Part shown: one piece after another, positions 41,901-50,997 of the stretch
How the letters are laid out: each line of letters begins with the position of its first letter
Numbering within the stretch: the first letter of the stretch is position 1
NCBI GenBank assembly: GCA_009838765.1
Contig: VXQX01000025.1
Coordinates: 1-56,410 of the forward strand
DNA length: 56,410 nt
Reading direction: 5' to 3'
Origin: Gemmatimonadales bacterium
Lineage (GTDB): Bacteria > Gemmatimonadota > Gemmatimonadetes > Palauibacterales > Palauibacteraceae
Position numbers and translations under genes: made by a program
Notes under the pieces: model-generated
Seen by the model: the letters and a program-made list of their open reading frames with translations, nothing else
Database searches by the model: none
What the model was told of the DNA's origin: nothing

Positions 41901-44900
41901 ACCACCTCGTGTACGACCGCATCGTCGCTCCCGGGGCACTCCACGGCGCCATGGCGGTGTCCGTGTCTCTGGCCGGCCGCGGCGGCTCGGCGACCGTGTC
42001 GGACATGCAGCTGCACAATCCCTTGATCTTCGAAAGCGAGGATGGCGAGGACCCGGAAGACGGGGCGCATGGCGCGGGCCGCAAGCTGCAGTTCGTTCTG
42101 AGCGGACCCGACGATGCCACGGTGGATGCCGCGGCGGATGCTGCGGCGGAAACCCCGGAGCGTCGATTCGAGGTGTTCAGCAAGGGGGAAACCGAAGAGA
42201 CGTGGACCCTTCACGCCGGCGGCAGGCTTTCATGGGGTACGTCCGGCGCTGCCGCCGGCCCCGGAGAGGCTCCGCACGTCGATCTGGATGAGCTGAGAGC
42301 CCGACTGCCGCGCCGTGATCCGGCGGAGTTCTACCGACTGCGATGGAGCGGCGACATTCATCTCGGCCCAGCGTATCACACGCTCCAGGCCGTCTGGGCC
42401 GGAAAAGGCGAAGCCCTGGGGGAACTGGCCCTCGGCGATTCGGTGGATGCGAGCGGCATGGAGATGCATCCCCTCCTCCTCGACGGCTGTTTCCAGATCT
42501 CGGCCATCGCCCGACATCTGATGAAAGTCGAGCAGGGCGCGGTCTACCTGCCTTTCGGATGGGAATCTCTTTGGGTGGCGGGCCCACTGCCGGACCGGGT
42601 CGTGTGCCACGCCGTCCTGAGGACTCCCGGGTCGGAGGACGGGGCGGACACGCCGCCGCAAGTCGTGACGGGCGACGTTCGGCTCTATGCCGCGGACGGC
42701 ACGCCCGTCGGCGTGCTGAAGGGCTACACCGCCAAGCGGGCGACCCGATCCGCGCTCCTTTCCGCCGAGGGCGGGGTCAAGGACCTGCTGTACGAGGTGG
42801 CATGGCGGAAGAAGCCCCTGAGTGGGGGGATGCGTGCCGCGGATTATCTGACGGATCCCGAGGTCGTCGCGAGCCGGTCCCCGACGTTCGTCGAATACCT
42901 GGCGCAGGAAGGCGTCAAAGGCCCGGACAGAGCCGCTCTACTGAAAGATCAGGAGACGTTGTCGAGGGCATACGCCTGCGCGGCGCTCGACAGCCTGGGG
43001 TGGGAGCGCGAAGCCGGCGAAGCGGTCCGGCCGGACGACCTTCGCCGCCAACTGGGGGTGACGGACGATCACCGGCGCCTGTTTGTCCGGCTCCTCGACC
43101 TGGCGGCGGGCGACCCGCGCCCGGACGGCCCGCACGGATCCGACGGCTCTCTCCTCGATCCCGGACCGCTGGCCGAGCGGTTCATTGACGGACATCCGCA
43201 CGGGATCAACGAACTCGGTCTTCTTCGCCGATGCGGTTCGGCTCTCGCGGAGGTGTTGCGGGGTCGCAGAGACCCGCTCGGCTTGCTGTTCGGCGACGAC
43301 GGGCCGAGCGCCGCGAGCCTGTACCTGACAGCCCCCGCGTCGCGCGCGGCGAACCGAATGCTCGGGGATGCGGTGGCCGCGGCTGTGTCGGGTCTTCCCG
43401 GGAATCGGCGGCTGCGGATCCTGGAAGTCGGTGCGGGGACCGGTTCGGCGACGGAGTCGATTCTCCCGCTCCTCCCCTCCGGCCGGTTCGACTACACGTT
43501 CACGGATATCTCGGCGGGGTTCTTCGCGCAGGCCGAAGCGCGTTTCGCCGCTACCGGCGCTCCGATCGAGTACAGGGCGCTGGACATCGAGGCCTCACCC
43601 GAAGCCCAGGGGTTCGAGGCCCATGCCTACGATCTCGTGATCGCCGCGAACGTGCTGCACGCGACCCGGGACCTCGGCGAGACGCTCGCGCACTGTCGCG
43701 ACCTCCTGGCCCCCTCGGGTCTGTTGCTGGCGCTGGAAGGACTGCGCCGCCGGGCATGGCAGGATCTGACGTTCGGACTTCTGGATGGATGGTGGCGTTT
43801 CGAGGACGACTACCGCCCCGACCATGCGCTCGCGACTCCGGCCGTATGGCGCCGAGCCCTGGGCGATGCAGGGTTCCTCGACATCGAGTTCCCCGGGCTT
43901 GCGAACCCCGATACGGACGAACCCCTGGGCTCGAACGTGATCATCGCCCGGGGACCGCGGAACGTGGCGCTCTCGCCGGGCGTGTGGGTCCTGGCGGCCG
44001 ACGAAACCGGTCGAGCCGCCGAGATGGCCGCCGGGCTGGCCAGGGCGCTCGCCTCCCGAGACCAGACGGTGGTCTTCGCCGGAGACGCCGGAGATGATCC
44101 GTCGACGGTCGACGTGACTCGGCGGGAGTCCTGGCGAGCCCTGTTGGCGGGGCTTCCCGCGGGTGTCCCGTTGAAGGGCGTGGTGCACCTCGCCGCTCTG
44201 GATGGGCACGGGGCGGCAGCGACCACCGAGCAAATGGCCGAGGACGTCGCGCGTGTCGGGTCCAGCGCCCTGGCTCTCGTTCAGGGCCTCATCGACACCG
44301 GCGCGACGCCGACCGACGGCGTGTGGTTCGTGACGCGGGGCGCGCAGGTCCTGGAAGAAGACCTTCTGGCGAGAAGCGCGGGGGAACTTGCCGGCTCGAC
44401 TCTGTGGGGGTTCGGGAAGGTGATGGCCCTCGAGGCGGCGCACCTCCGACCGAGGTTGATCGACCTCGACCCCGGGGCGGCGGGGACCGCGGAGACGGTT
44501 TCGAATCTTGCCCGGGAAGTCCTCTTTCCCGATGCCGAGACGCACATCGCCTATCGGGGAGGCTCCCGCCAGGGCGCCCGGCTGGTGCGCCTGGGCGCCG
44601 GCCGTGCCCCGCTCGCCTTGCCGGAGGATGCGGATTGGGTCGTCGGGCCCACGGACCCGGCGGCCGGCCTGTCGGCGCTGGGAGCGAAGCCGCGCCCGAA
44701 ATCCCCGCTGGAGCCCGGCGAGGTCCGGATCTCGGTGGAGGCCGTGGGGCTCAACTTCGCCGACGTGCTCCTCAGCATCGGCGCCGTGCCGTACGACCGG
44801 GAGATCGGCCGCGAGATGTACGGCCGCGTGCTGGAGACGGCTCCCGATGTGGAGGACCTCTCCGCGGGGGATGCGGTCGTCGGATTGGGCTTCGGCTCGT

Positions 44901-47900
44901 ACACGCCGGAGATGGTGACGTCGGCGGTCGCGCTGGCTCCCGCCCCCGATGGGTTCTCCGCGCCCGCGCTGGCCACGATGCCCGTCTGCTTCGTGACGGC
45001 TGAGCTCGCCTTCGAGATGGCGGGATTGACGGCCGGCGAACGCGTACTGGTCCACGCGGGAACCGGAGGCGTCGGCCTTGCCGCGATCCAGCTTGCGCGC
45101 GCCGCGGGCGCCGACGTCTTCGCAACCGCGAGTGTGGCGAAGCAGCCCTGGCTTCGCTCCCTCGGCGTCGACCACGTCTTCGACAGCCGGCAGACCGACT
45201 TCGGCGAAGAAATCCTCGCTGCCACGGGCGGCGAGGGGGTTCACGTCGTGTTGAACAGCCTCACCGGCGAGGGCTTCATCGAAGCGAGCCTGTCCTGCCT
45301 GGGGACGCGAGGCCGCTTTGTCGAAATCGGGAAGCGGGAGATCTGGAGCGAAGAAGAGATGTCGGCGGCACGTCCGGATATCGCCTACTCCTTGCTGGAT
45401 CTGGACGGGGTGAAGTTGACCGATCTCGCTCGGGCCGGCGCCTCCCTGGCGCGGGTCATGGGGCGGCTCTCGTCCGGCGAGCTGAGGCCGCTGCCTCACA
45501 CCGTCTGGCCCCTATCGGAGCTCCAGGCGGCCCTCGACGTCATGCGCGACGCCCGGCACACCGGCAAGAACGTCGTGCGGATGCCTCCTTTCGCACGGGA
45601 CGGCCTGCGCCCGGACCGGACGTACCTGGTGACGGGCGGGCTGGGAGGGATCGGCTGCGCGGTCGCCCGCTGGCTGGCCGAGAAGGGGGCCGCGACGATC
45701 GTCCTGAACGGGCGCCGCGCCCCCGACCCCGACGCGGAAGCTGCGATCCGCGAGCTGCGGGAGGGTGGCGTCGATGTTCGGGTGGAAGTGGCCGACGTAA
45801 CGGATTCCGCGGCCATCGATCGCATGCTGACCCGGATCGACGAGACCCTGCCGCCGCTCGGCGGCGTGGTACACAGCGTGGGCGTGCTGTCGGACGGCGT
45901 CATTGAGAACCAGAACTGGGAACGGTTCGAGGAGGTCCTGTGGCCCAAGGTGCTGGGAGCCTGGCATCTGCACCGGGCCACCATGGCGCTCGACCTCGAT
46001 CTTTTTGTCCTCTTCTCCAGCGTCACCGGCGTCGTGGGAAACCCGGGCCAGACCAACCACGCCGCCGCCAACGCCTTCCTCGACCAGGTTGCCGCCCACC
46101 GGCGCGCCCTCGGTCTCCCCGGTCAGGCCATCGCCTGGGGAGCGTGGTCGGGAATCGGGGAAGCGGAAGAGCAGCGGGAGAGGATCGAGAAACAATTGGC
46201 GTACACCGGCGCGGGCTGGATCACGCCGAGGCAGGGGATCGAAGCCTTCGACTGGCTGGTCCGGCAGGACGTGACCCAATCCACGGTCACCAGCGTTGAC
46301 TGGTCGGTCAGCGGAGAGGGGCTCGAATCCCGGCCTCGCTTCCTCGAAGACCTGATCGTCACGAAGAAAGCCAGGCGCGGGACGGGTGAAGCCCCGGCTT
46401 CCTCCGACGGCCTGATGTCCCGGCTGCGGGAGGCCCCGGCTGACGACAAGGAGAATCTCCTGTCGGCCTTCATCCAGGAGGAACTGAAGGCCGTGTTGAG
46501 ACTGCCGTCATCCCCCTCGGCCACAGCGAGCTTCTTCGATCTGGGCATGGACTCGCTGATGGCCGTGGAGTTGCGGAATCGGCTGAACCGCGCGTTTGCC
46601 GGGGAGTACGCGGCATCCAACACGGTCGTGTTCGACTACCCCAACTCCGCCGGTCTCGCGGAACACCTGTCGAAGGAGCTCGGCGCCCTGACCGGCGCGG
46701 AGCCGGCGACCGAGCCCGTAGCGGAGCCGGTCACGGAAGTGGCGGAGTCGGCCACGGAACCTGTGGCGCCGGCCGTCCGCACGCAGTTCCGCCGCGACGA
46801 CGACGACATCGCCATCGTCGGCATGGCCTGCCGATTCCCGGGTGCGCCGGATATCGACGCCTTCTGGCGGCAGCTTGAGGAGGGCGAGGACGCGGTCAGC
46901 GAGGGCCGTGCGGATCGGGGCTCATGGGAGGGCGTGGTCGGAGATCCGGGGGCCGAGGACCCGCTGCACCGACGGGGTGCTTTCGTCGAGGACATCGACC
47001 GGTTCGACTCGCGGTTCTTCCGCATCGCACCCATTGAGGCGCGGACGATGGACCCTCAGCAGCGGATGCTGCTGGAGACCAGTTGGCAGGCTATCGAGGA
47101 CGCGGGCATCGATCCCGGCCGGCTGGCTGGCAGCCGCACCGGCGTATATGTCGGCGTCGGCGGCAGCGAATACCGGGACCTGTTCGCCTCCCGGGGGCAG
47201 CCACTGGACTACGGCGGCACCAACGAGGCGATGACGGTCGGACGGGTCGCCTTCGCCCTGGGCCTCGAAGGGCCGGCGATTCCGCTGGATATGGCCTGTG
47301 CATCGTCCCTGGCCGCGGTGCACCAGGCGGTGGCGGGTCTGCAGAGGGACGAAGTCGACATGGCACTTGCGGGCGGTGTCAACGCCATCCTGTCGCCCGG
47401 AATCGCCGACTTCCTCGCGGAGTTGGGGGTGTTGTCCCCCAGCGGCCGCTGCCGTGCGTTCGACGCGGCCGCAGACGGCTTCGTCCGCGGCGAGGGATGC
47501 GGCATGATCGTCCTCAAGCGGCTGGCCGACGCCCGCGACGACGGTGACCGCATCTGGGGCGTCGTCCACGGTTCCGCGGTGAACCAGAGCGGGCGGAGTG
47601 CGGAACTGATGGCCCCCAACGGGCCGACCCAGGAACGGGTCATGGAGGAGGCGCTCGCGCGGGCCGGCGTCGACCCCGGCGAGGTCGACTATCTCGAGGC
47701 CCAGGGAGTGGGCAGCGAATTCGGTGACCCCATTGAGCTGAACGCCGTGGCCGCCGTCTACGGCCGGGGTCGCGACGCGGACGATCCTCTCCTCGTCGGT
47801 TCGGTCAAGACGAACATCGGCCACCTGGAGTGGGCCGCCGGGATCGCGAGCCTGATCAAGACGGTGTTGGCGATGAGCCGCGGTGTGATTCCCGGCAACC

Positions 47901-49231
47901 TGCACTTCCGGGACCCGAGTCCGCTCCTCGACTGGAAGAGCCTCCCGGTGCGCGTCGCCTCCGGCGCCACGGCGTGGCCGGGCCACTCCGGGAGAGCGCC
48001 TCTCGCCGCGGTGAACACCTTCGGGCTTTCGGGTGCGAACGCGCACGTCGTCGTGGGTGGATACGCGAACCCGGCTGCGGACGATGGCACCGTCTGGCCC
48101 GCAGGACCCGTTCGCACCGTCGCGGTCACCGGCACGACGGCCCCGGGAGGACTCGGAGAACGGACGACCCGTTTCCTGCCCCTTTCGGGCAAGTCCCCGG
48201 ACGCCCTGCGGGAGCTGGCTCGACGCTACCTGGAATTCGTTGGGAAACCGGATGGTTCGAGTCTGGCCGATGTGGCATGGACCGCGGGCAGGGGGAGAAG
48301 TCACTTCGCCTACCGCGCCGGATTGGTGTTCGACGATCTCGCACAACTTCAGGAGGGGCTTCGGGATGTGGCCGCAGGAAGACGAGGGCCCGCTGACCCG
48401 GAACCGCTGGAAGCGCCCCGGACCGCCTTCCTGTACACCGGCGGGTCCCGTAGCTGGGCGGGCATGGGACAGGCCCTGTACGAGACGGAACCGGTCGTGC
48501 GCGAGGTGCTCGACACCTGCGAAGAAGTGTGGCGGGGAGAGCGTGGCGCCTCGCTACTGGAGGTGCTGTTCGGGAAGGACGGAGCGAAGGACGATGTCGG
48601 CGACGCCGGCGAGGCAACGTCGGTCGGGGCCTCGATCTACGCGCTCCAGTGCGGTCTCACGGCGCTTTGGAGGAGTGTCGGGATAAGCCCGACCCCCGTA
48701 GTCGGATGCAGCGTCGGCGAACTCGCGGCGGCGCAGGCCGCCGGCGTGTGGGGTCTGGAGGAAGGGTTGCGGCTCTGGGCGGAGTTGGGAGGACGCGAGG
48801 CTCCGAGGGACATCGCGCTCGCCGCGCCTGCCGTGACCCTGGTGAGTGGCGCGACGGGGGCGGCGGTTGGGTCCGGCGACGCGCGCGACGTGACGTATTG
48901 GCAGCGGTCGGTGCGCGAGCTGCCGGCCATTGACCGCTGCCTCCGGACGCTGGCGGAGATGGAGGTGCCGGTCGTGGTGGAGATCGGCCCGGAAAGCGTG
49001 CTGGCGCCGATGGTCACGCAGCGCCCGGGGGAGGGCACCGCACCCGTCTTGCTTTCCAGCCTGAGCGCCGTGCAGCCTGCGGACGGCTTCGTGGCGGCGG
49101 TGGCCGGGGCGTACGAGGCGGGGCTCGAGATCTCCTTCGAGGGACTGTTTGCCGGCGAGGCTCGGTCGCGCGTGCCGCTGCCCGGCTATCCCTTCCAGCG
49201 CCGCCGCCACTGGCTCGAGGCCGTGGCTTGA
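38918..49231 (+). CDS. Type I PKS megasynthase 2 (KS-AT-DH-cMT-psiKR-ER-KR-ACP-KS*-AT*)
   Basis: An intact 3437-residue megasynthase. KS 12-440 (DTACSSS, Cys188), AT 582-895 (GHSLG, Ser680; PAYHS), DH 964-1281 (LQDHLVYDRIVAPGA; LLLDGCFQ), cMT 1288-1681 (EVGAGTGSATES; AANVLHATRD), psiKR 1685-1901, ER 1928-2224 (HAGTGGVGLAA), KR 2231-2455 (VTGGLGGIG; GQTNHAAAN, His for Tyr), ACP 2512-2588 (GMDSLMAVEL, Ser2546). A second KS (2629-3048) has DMACASS (Cys2794), but the first His is Gln2929 (EAQGVGS). A shortened AT (3168-3378) follows, with GCSVG. It should iterate to make C-methylated, fully reduced chains. There is no TE domain. GTG 38918 follows aggggggact. The stop overlaps the permease start. 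Confidence 0.92.
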   Translation: MRTHGNGRTREPGEPIAIVGMACRFPGSRSLSDFWRQLIAGENAVVEGPPGSVIGRAGRLFPDSGGENRALRFGAFIEDLDQFDADFFRISPIEAQMLDPQQRMMLEVSWHALEDAGIDPGSLKGSRAGVFVGISNNDYRDMVIDAPETADTAVGFYAVTGTALNTAIGRVSFALGLEGPCMAIDTACSSSLVALHQAVGALQRGETDLALSGGVHIYLAGRPLELRANAGMLSPEGQCKAFDAAADGFVCGEGCGLLVLKRLDAAEAAGDRIWAVIRGSSVNQDGASQGLTVPSGPSQEKAMAEALARGGVSPSDVDYLEAHGTGTVVGDPIELGAAAAVYGRGRTSANPFLVGSVKTNIGHLGPAAGVAGVIKAVLAMRHGVIPRHLNFNDPTPSVDWDRLPVRVTDVMTDWPLHPDRRPLAGVNSFGWSGTNAHVVLEGYGEAVTETATDAASGPATLRPPVGPAIPVPVSASTPEAADPSDARTTRFLPLSGKSPAALGDVASRHLSWLAEHWRDEREGERSGADTIADMVWTAASGRSHFAHRAGVLFSDVAELRRKLARLAEDQGPEAGVAPVRATNVAFVFTGQASQWVGMGRALYEREPVFRSVLDRCDGLLLEERGVSLLDVMFGSEGADGTDGLLDEAAWTQPAIYALECALTALWESVGVEPSVVVGHSLGEMAAAQAAGVFGLEDGLRFAAARGALMGATRSDGAMAAIFAPTARIASAVAERNAASDDVDLSVAVDNGLQQVVSGPAKDLEAVLARFEAERVKVVRLRRSPAYHSALIEPALDDLEAAVRDITPAPPSPSVPFVSNLTGRLLEPDERMDAAYWRRQAREPVAFRRSVETLAELGVDAVVEIGPHAVLGPVVAMTWPETAPSGPPVILASLRRPPRDPAEPVADPSGGFVEAVAGAYEAGMEIGFPGLFAGETRRRISLPGYPFQHSHHWIPRSRRRRTAAGHPLLGMRHESPRGEITFETEMFASDPAWLQDHLVYDRIVAPGALHGAMAVSVSLAGRGGSATVSDMQLHNPLIFESEDGEDPEDGAHGAGRKLQFVLSGPDDATVDAAADAAAETPERRFEVFSKGETEETWTLHAGGRLSWGTSGAAAGPGEAPHVDLDELRARLPRRDPAEFYRLRWSGDIHLGPAYHTLQAVWAGKGEALGELALGDSVDASGMEMHPLLLDGCFQISAIARHLMKVEQGAVYLPFGWESLWVAGPLPDRVVCHAVLRTPGSEDGADTPPQVVTGDVRLYAADGTPVGVLKGYTAKRATRSALLSAEGGVKDLLYEVAWRKKPLSGGMRAADYLTDPEVVASRSPTFVEYLAQEGVKGPDRAALLKDQETLSRAYACAALDSLGWEREAGEAVRPDDLRRQLGVTDDHRRLFVRLLDLAAGDPRPDGPHGSDGSLLDPGPLAERFIDGHPHGINELGLLRRCGSALAEVLRGRRDPLGLLFGDDGPSAASLYLTAPASRAANRMLGDAVAAAVSGLPGNRRLRILEVGAGTGSATESILPLLPSGRFDYTFTDISAGFFAQAEARFAATGAPIEYRALDIEASPEAQGFEAHAYDLVIAANVLHATRDLGETLAHCRDLLAPSGLLLALEGLRRRAWQDLTFGLLDGWWRFEDDYRPDHALATPAVWRRALGDAGFLDIEFPGLANPDTDEPLGSNVIIARGPRNVALSPGVWVLAADETGRAAEMAAGLARALASRDQTVVFAGDAGDDPSTVDVTRRESWRALLAGLPAGVPLKGVVHLAALDGHGAAATTEQMAEDVARVGSSALALVQGLIDTGATPTDGVWFVTRGAQVLEEDLLARSAGELAGSTLWGFGKVMALEAAHLRPRLIDLDPGAAGTAETVSNLAREVLFPDAETHIAYRGGSRQGARLVRLGAGRAPLALPEDADWVVGPTDPAAGLSALGAKPRPKSPLEPGEVRISVEAVGLNFADVLLSIGAVPYDREIGREMYGRVLETAPDVEDLSAGDAVVGLGFGSYTPEMVTSAVALAPAPDGFSAPALATMPVCFVTAELAFEMAGLTAGERVLVHAGTGGVGLAAIQLARAAGADVFATASVAKQPWLRSLGVDHVFDSRQTDFGEEILAATGGEGVHVVLNSLTGEGFIEASLSCLGTRGRFVEIGKREIWSEEEMSAARPDIAYSLLDLDGVKLTDLARAGASLARVMGRLSSGELRPLPHTVWPLSELQAALDVMRDARHTGKNVVRMPPFARDGLRPDRTYLVTGGLGGIGCAVARWLAEKGAATIVLNGRRAPDPDAEAAIRELREGGVDVRVEVADVTDSAAIDRMLTRIDETLPPLGGVVHSVGVLSDGVIENQNWERFEEVLWPKVLGAWHLHRATMALDLDLFVLFSSVTGVVGNPGQTNHAAANAFLDQVAAHRRALGLPGQAIAWGAWSGIGEAEEQRERIEKQLAYTGAGWITPRQGIEAFDWLVRQDVTQSTVTSVDWSVSGEGLESRPRFLEDLIVTKKARRGTGEAPASSDGLMSRLREAPADDKENLLSAFIQEELKAVLRLPSSPSATASFFDLGMDSLMAVELRNRLNRAFAGEYAASNTVVFDYPNSAGLAEHLSKELGALTGAEPATEPVAEPVTEVAESATEPVAPAVRTQFRRDDDDIAIVGMACRFPGAPDIDAFWRQLEEGEDAVSEGRADRGSWEGVVGDPGAEDPLHRRGAFVEDIDRFDSRFFRIAPIEARTMDPQQRMLLETSWQAIEDAGIDPGRLAGSRTGVYVGVGGSEYRDLFASRGQPLDYGGTNEAMTVGRVAFALGLEGPAIPLDMACASSLAAVHQAVAGLQRDEVDMALAGGVNAILSPGIADFLAELGVLSPSGRCRAFDAAADGFVRGEGCGMIVLKRLADARDDGDRIWGVVHGSAVNQSGRSAELMAPNGPTQERVMEEALARAGVDPGEVDYLEAQGVGSEFGDPIELNAVAAVYGRGRDADDPLLVGSVKTNIGHLEWAAGIASLIKTVLAMSRGVIPGNLHFRDPSPLLDWKSLPVRVASGATAWPGHSGRAPLAAVNTFGLSGANAHVVVGGYANPAADDGTVWPAGPVRTVAVTGTTAPGGLGERTTRFLPLSGKSPDALRELARRYLEFVGKPDGSSLADVAWTAGRGRSHFAYRAGLVFDDLAQLQEGLRDVAAGRRGPADPEPLEAPRTAFLYTGGSRSWAGMGQALYETEPVVREVLDTCEEVWRGERGASLLEVLFGKDGAKDDVGDAGEATSVGASIYALQCGLTALWRSVGISPTPVVGCSVGELAAAQAAGVWGLEEGLRLWAELGGREAPRDIALAAPAVTLVSGATGAAVGSGDARDVTYWQRSVRELPAIDRCLRTLAEMEVPVVVEIGPESVLAPMVTQRPGEGTAPVLLSSLSAVQPADGFVAAVAGAYEAGLEISFEGLFAGEARSRVPLPGYPFQRRRHWLEAVA
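46803..49050 (+). other. Terminal degenerate KS-AT pair of megasynthase 2
   Basis: KS* keeps its Cys (codon 47297) and the second His (TNIGHLE) but has CAG (Gln, 47702) for the first catalytic His. AT* keeps a Ser (codon 48710) in GCSVG but lacks the ferredoxin-like subdomain and the AYHS histidine. Both losses predict little or no condensation or malonyl loading. Confidence 0.8.
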
Positions 49232-50997
49232 GCGTCGGCGCGGCGGGCGACGCACCCGGCCTGCGCTTCCAGCCCGACGAACCGGCTCCGGCGAAGCTTG
49301 CCATGGGTCTGGGCATCCAGTTGGCCGCGCTCAACATCGCGGGCATAATCCTGGTTCCCCTGGTCGTGATGCGGGCCGCAAACGTGCCCGATGCCTACCT
49401 CTCCTGGGCCGTGCTTGCCTCGGTCGCCGTCAGCGGAGCGACGACGATCCTGCAGGCCTGCCGCGTGCGCCGCTTCGGCGCGGGGCATGTGCTGGTAATG
49501 GGAGGTTCCGGGGCCTTCATGCCCGTCTGCATCATGGCCCTCGCGGAGAGCGGCCCTGCGTTGCTCGCGACGCTGGTCGTCATCTCGGCGCTCGTGCCGC
49601 TGTTGCTGTCGTGGCGGCTGTCGCTCTTCCAGCGCATCCTGACGCCCCCCGTATCGGGCACCGTGATCATGCTGATCCCGGTGACCGTGTCGCCGTACGT
49701 ATCCGGACTCCTGGAGGGGGCGTCGGCCGGAGCCCCGGCCGCGGCCGGCGTACCACTGAGCTTCTTCGCGACCGTCCTCCTGATCGCCACCATCGCGCTG
49801 CGGGGGACCGGAACTCTGCGCTTGTGGGCCCCGGTGATCGGCGTGATCGGCGGTACCGCGCTCGCGGGCTACCATGGACTGTACGATCTGGAACGCGTCG
49901 CGGGCGCCACCTGGGTCGCGCCGCCGGATCCCCGCGTGCCGGGCTTCGATCTCCGGTTCGGGCCGGCGTTCTGGACCCTTCTCCCCTCTTTCCTGCTGGT
50001 GGCCGTGATCGCCGCCGTGCGCACGCTGAGCAGCGCGGTTGCGATCCAGCGCGTCTCGTGGCGCCGCAAGAGCCGCGCGGTCGATTTCCAGGCCGTGCAG
50101 GGGGCCGTGGCCGCGGACGGAGTGGGGAACCTGGTCGCCGGGGTCTTCGGTACGGTTCCCGGCACGGCCACCACGGCCAGCATATCGCTTACCGAACTCA
50201 CGGGTGTCGCGGCGCGCGGCGTCGGGATCGTGGCCGGAGCCACCTTCATCGCGCTCGCGTTCCTCCCCAAGGCGTTCGCGGCAGTGCTCGCCATTCCGGA
50301 CCCCGTATTCGCCGGCTACCTGGCCGTCGTCCTGGCGATGCTGTTCACGATAGGCATGAGAATCGTCGTGCAGGGCGGCGTCGACTACCGCAATGGCATC
50401 GTGGTCGGAATCGCCTTCCTGACAGGGACGAGCTTCCAGTACGGCCTGGTGTTCCCGGACCTGGTCTCGTCGTTCGCGGGCGGTCTGCTCGCCAACGGGA
50501 TGAACGCCGGTGGCCTCACGGCGATCCTGCTCACACTGTTCCTTCGTCTCACCGCGCCGCGCCGCGCCCGCATCGAGGCTCACTTCAGCGTCTCGGGGCT
50601 GCCTGCGATCAGGGAGTTTATTACGGCTTTCGGAGCGAAGGTCGACCTGGACCGTACCGTGGTGGATCGATTGGAGGCGGCGGCGGAGGAGGCTCTACTG
50701 GCCCTCGGTCTCCCCGACGACTCGGCGAACGGACGCGACGCCCGGCGCCTCCTCCTCACCGCCTGGCGCGAGAAGGGGGACGTAACGCTCGAGTTCGTGG
50801 CCGCTCCGATGGGCGAGAACCTCCAGGACCGCCTCGCGCTGATGGGTGGAGAAGCGGGGGAGGCCGCATTCGAAAACGAAGTTTCCCTGCGTCTCCTGCG
50901 TCATCTCACTTCGTCGGTGCGCCATCGGCAGTATTACGACACGGACATCGTGACCGTGCGGGTGGGGACCGCCGTCACGGCCCGCCGACCGTCATAG
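49228..50997 (+). CDS. NCS2-type permease with RsbW-like ATPase tail
   Basis: A 589-residue protein. Residues 15-445 are an NCS2 (nucleobase-ascorbate) transporter: GLGIQLAALNIAGIILVPLVV for helix 1, VMGGSGAFMPVC, PGTATTASISLTELTGVAARGVGIVAG, and the late ANGMNAGGLTAI motif. The final 140 residues are soluble and resemble the HATPase fold of anti-sigma/RsbW kinases (VVDRLEAAAEEALLALG near the N-box position; LRLLRHLTSSVRHRQYY near the end), though the ATP-binding glycines are weak. The TTG start overlaps the megasynthase 2 stop (TTGA), so it is coupled to the PKS. It might import a precursor or export a product; nucleobase transport is only the family default. It ends convergent with hydrolase 2, overlapping by six bases. 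Confidence 0.8.
   Translation: MSVGAAGDAPGLRFQPDEPAPAKLAMGLGIQLAALNIAGIILVPLVVMRAANVPDAYLSWAVLASVAVSGATTILQACRVRRFGAGHVLVMGGSGAFMPVCIMALAESGPALLATLVVISALVPLLLSWRLSLFQRILTPPVSGTVIMLIPVTVSPYVSGLLEGASAGAPAAAGVPLSFFATVLLIATIALRGTGTLRLWAPVIGVIGGTALAGYHGLYDLERVAGATWVAPPDPRVPGFDLRFGPAFWTLLPSFLLVAVIAAVRTLSSAVAIQRVSWRRKSRAVDFQAVQGAVAADGVGNLVAGVFGTVPGTATTASISLTELTGVAARGVGIVAGATFIALAFLPKAFAAVLAIPDPVFAGYLAVVLAMLFTIGMRIVVQGGVDYRNGIVVGIAFLTGTSFQYGLVFPDLVSSFAGGLLANGMNAGGLTAILLTLFLRLTAPRRARIEAHFSVSGLPAIREFITAFGAKVDLDRTVVDRLEAAAEEALLALGLPDDSANGRDARRLLLTAWREKGDVTLEFVAAPMGENLQDRLALMGGEAGEAAFENEVSLRLLRHLTSSVRHRQYYDTDIVTVRVGTAVTARRPS

Noticed and set aside
43595-45499. Long minus-strand frame opposite the cMT-ER part of megasynthase 2
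   Set aside because: No motif, and it follows the third-position GC of the PKS gene.
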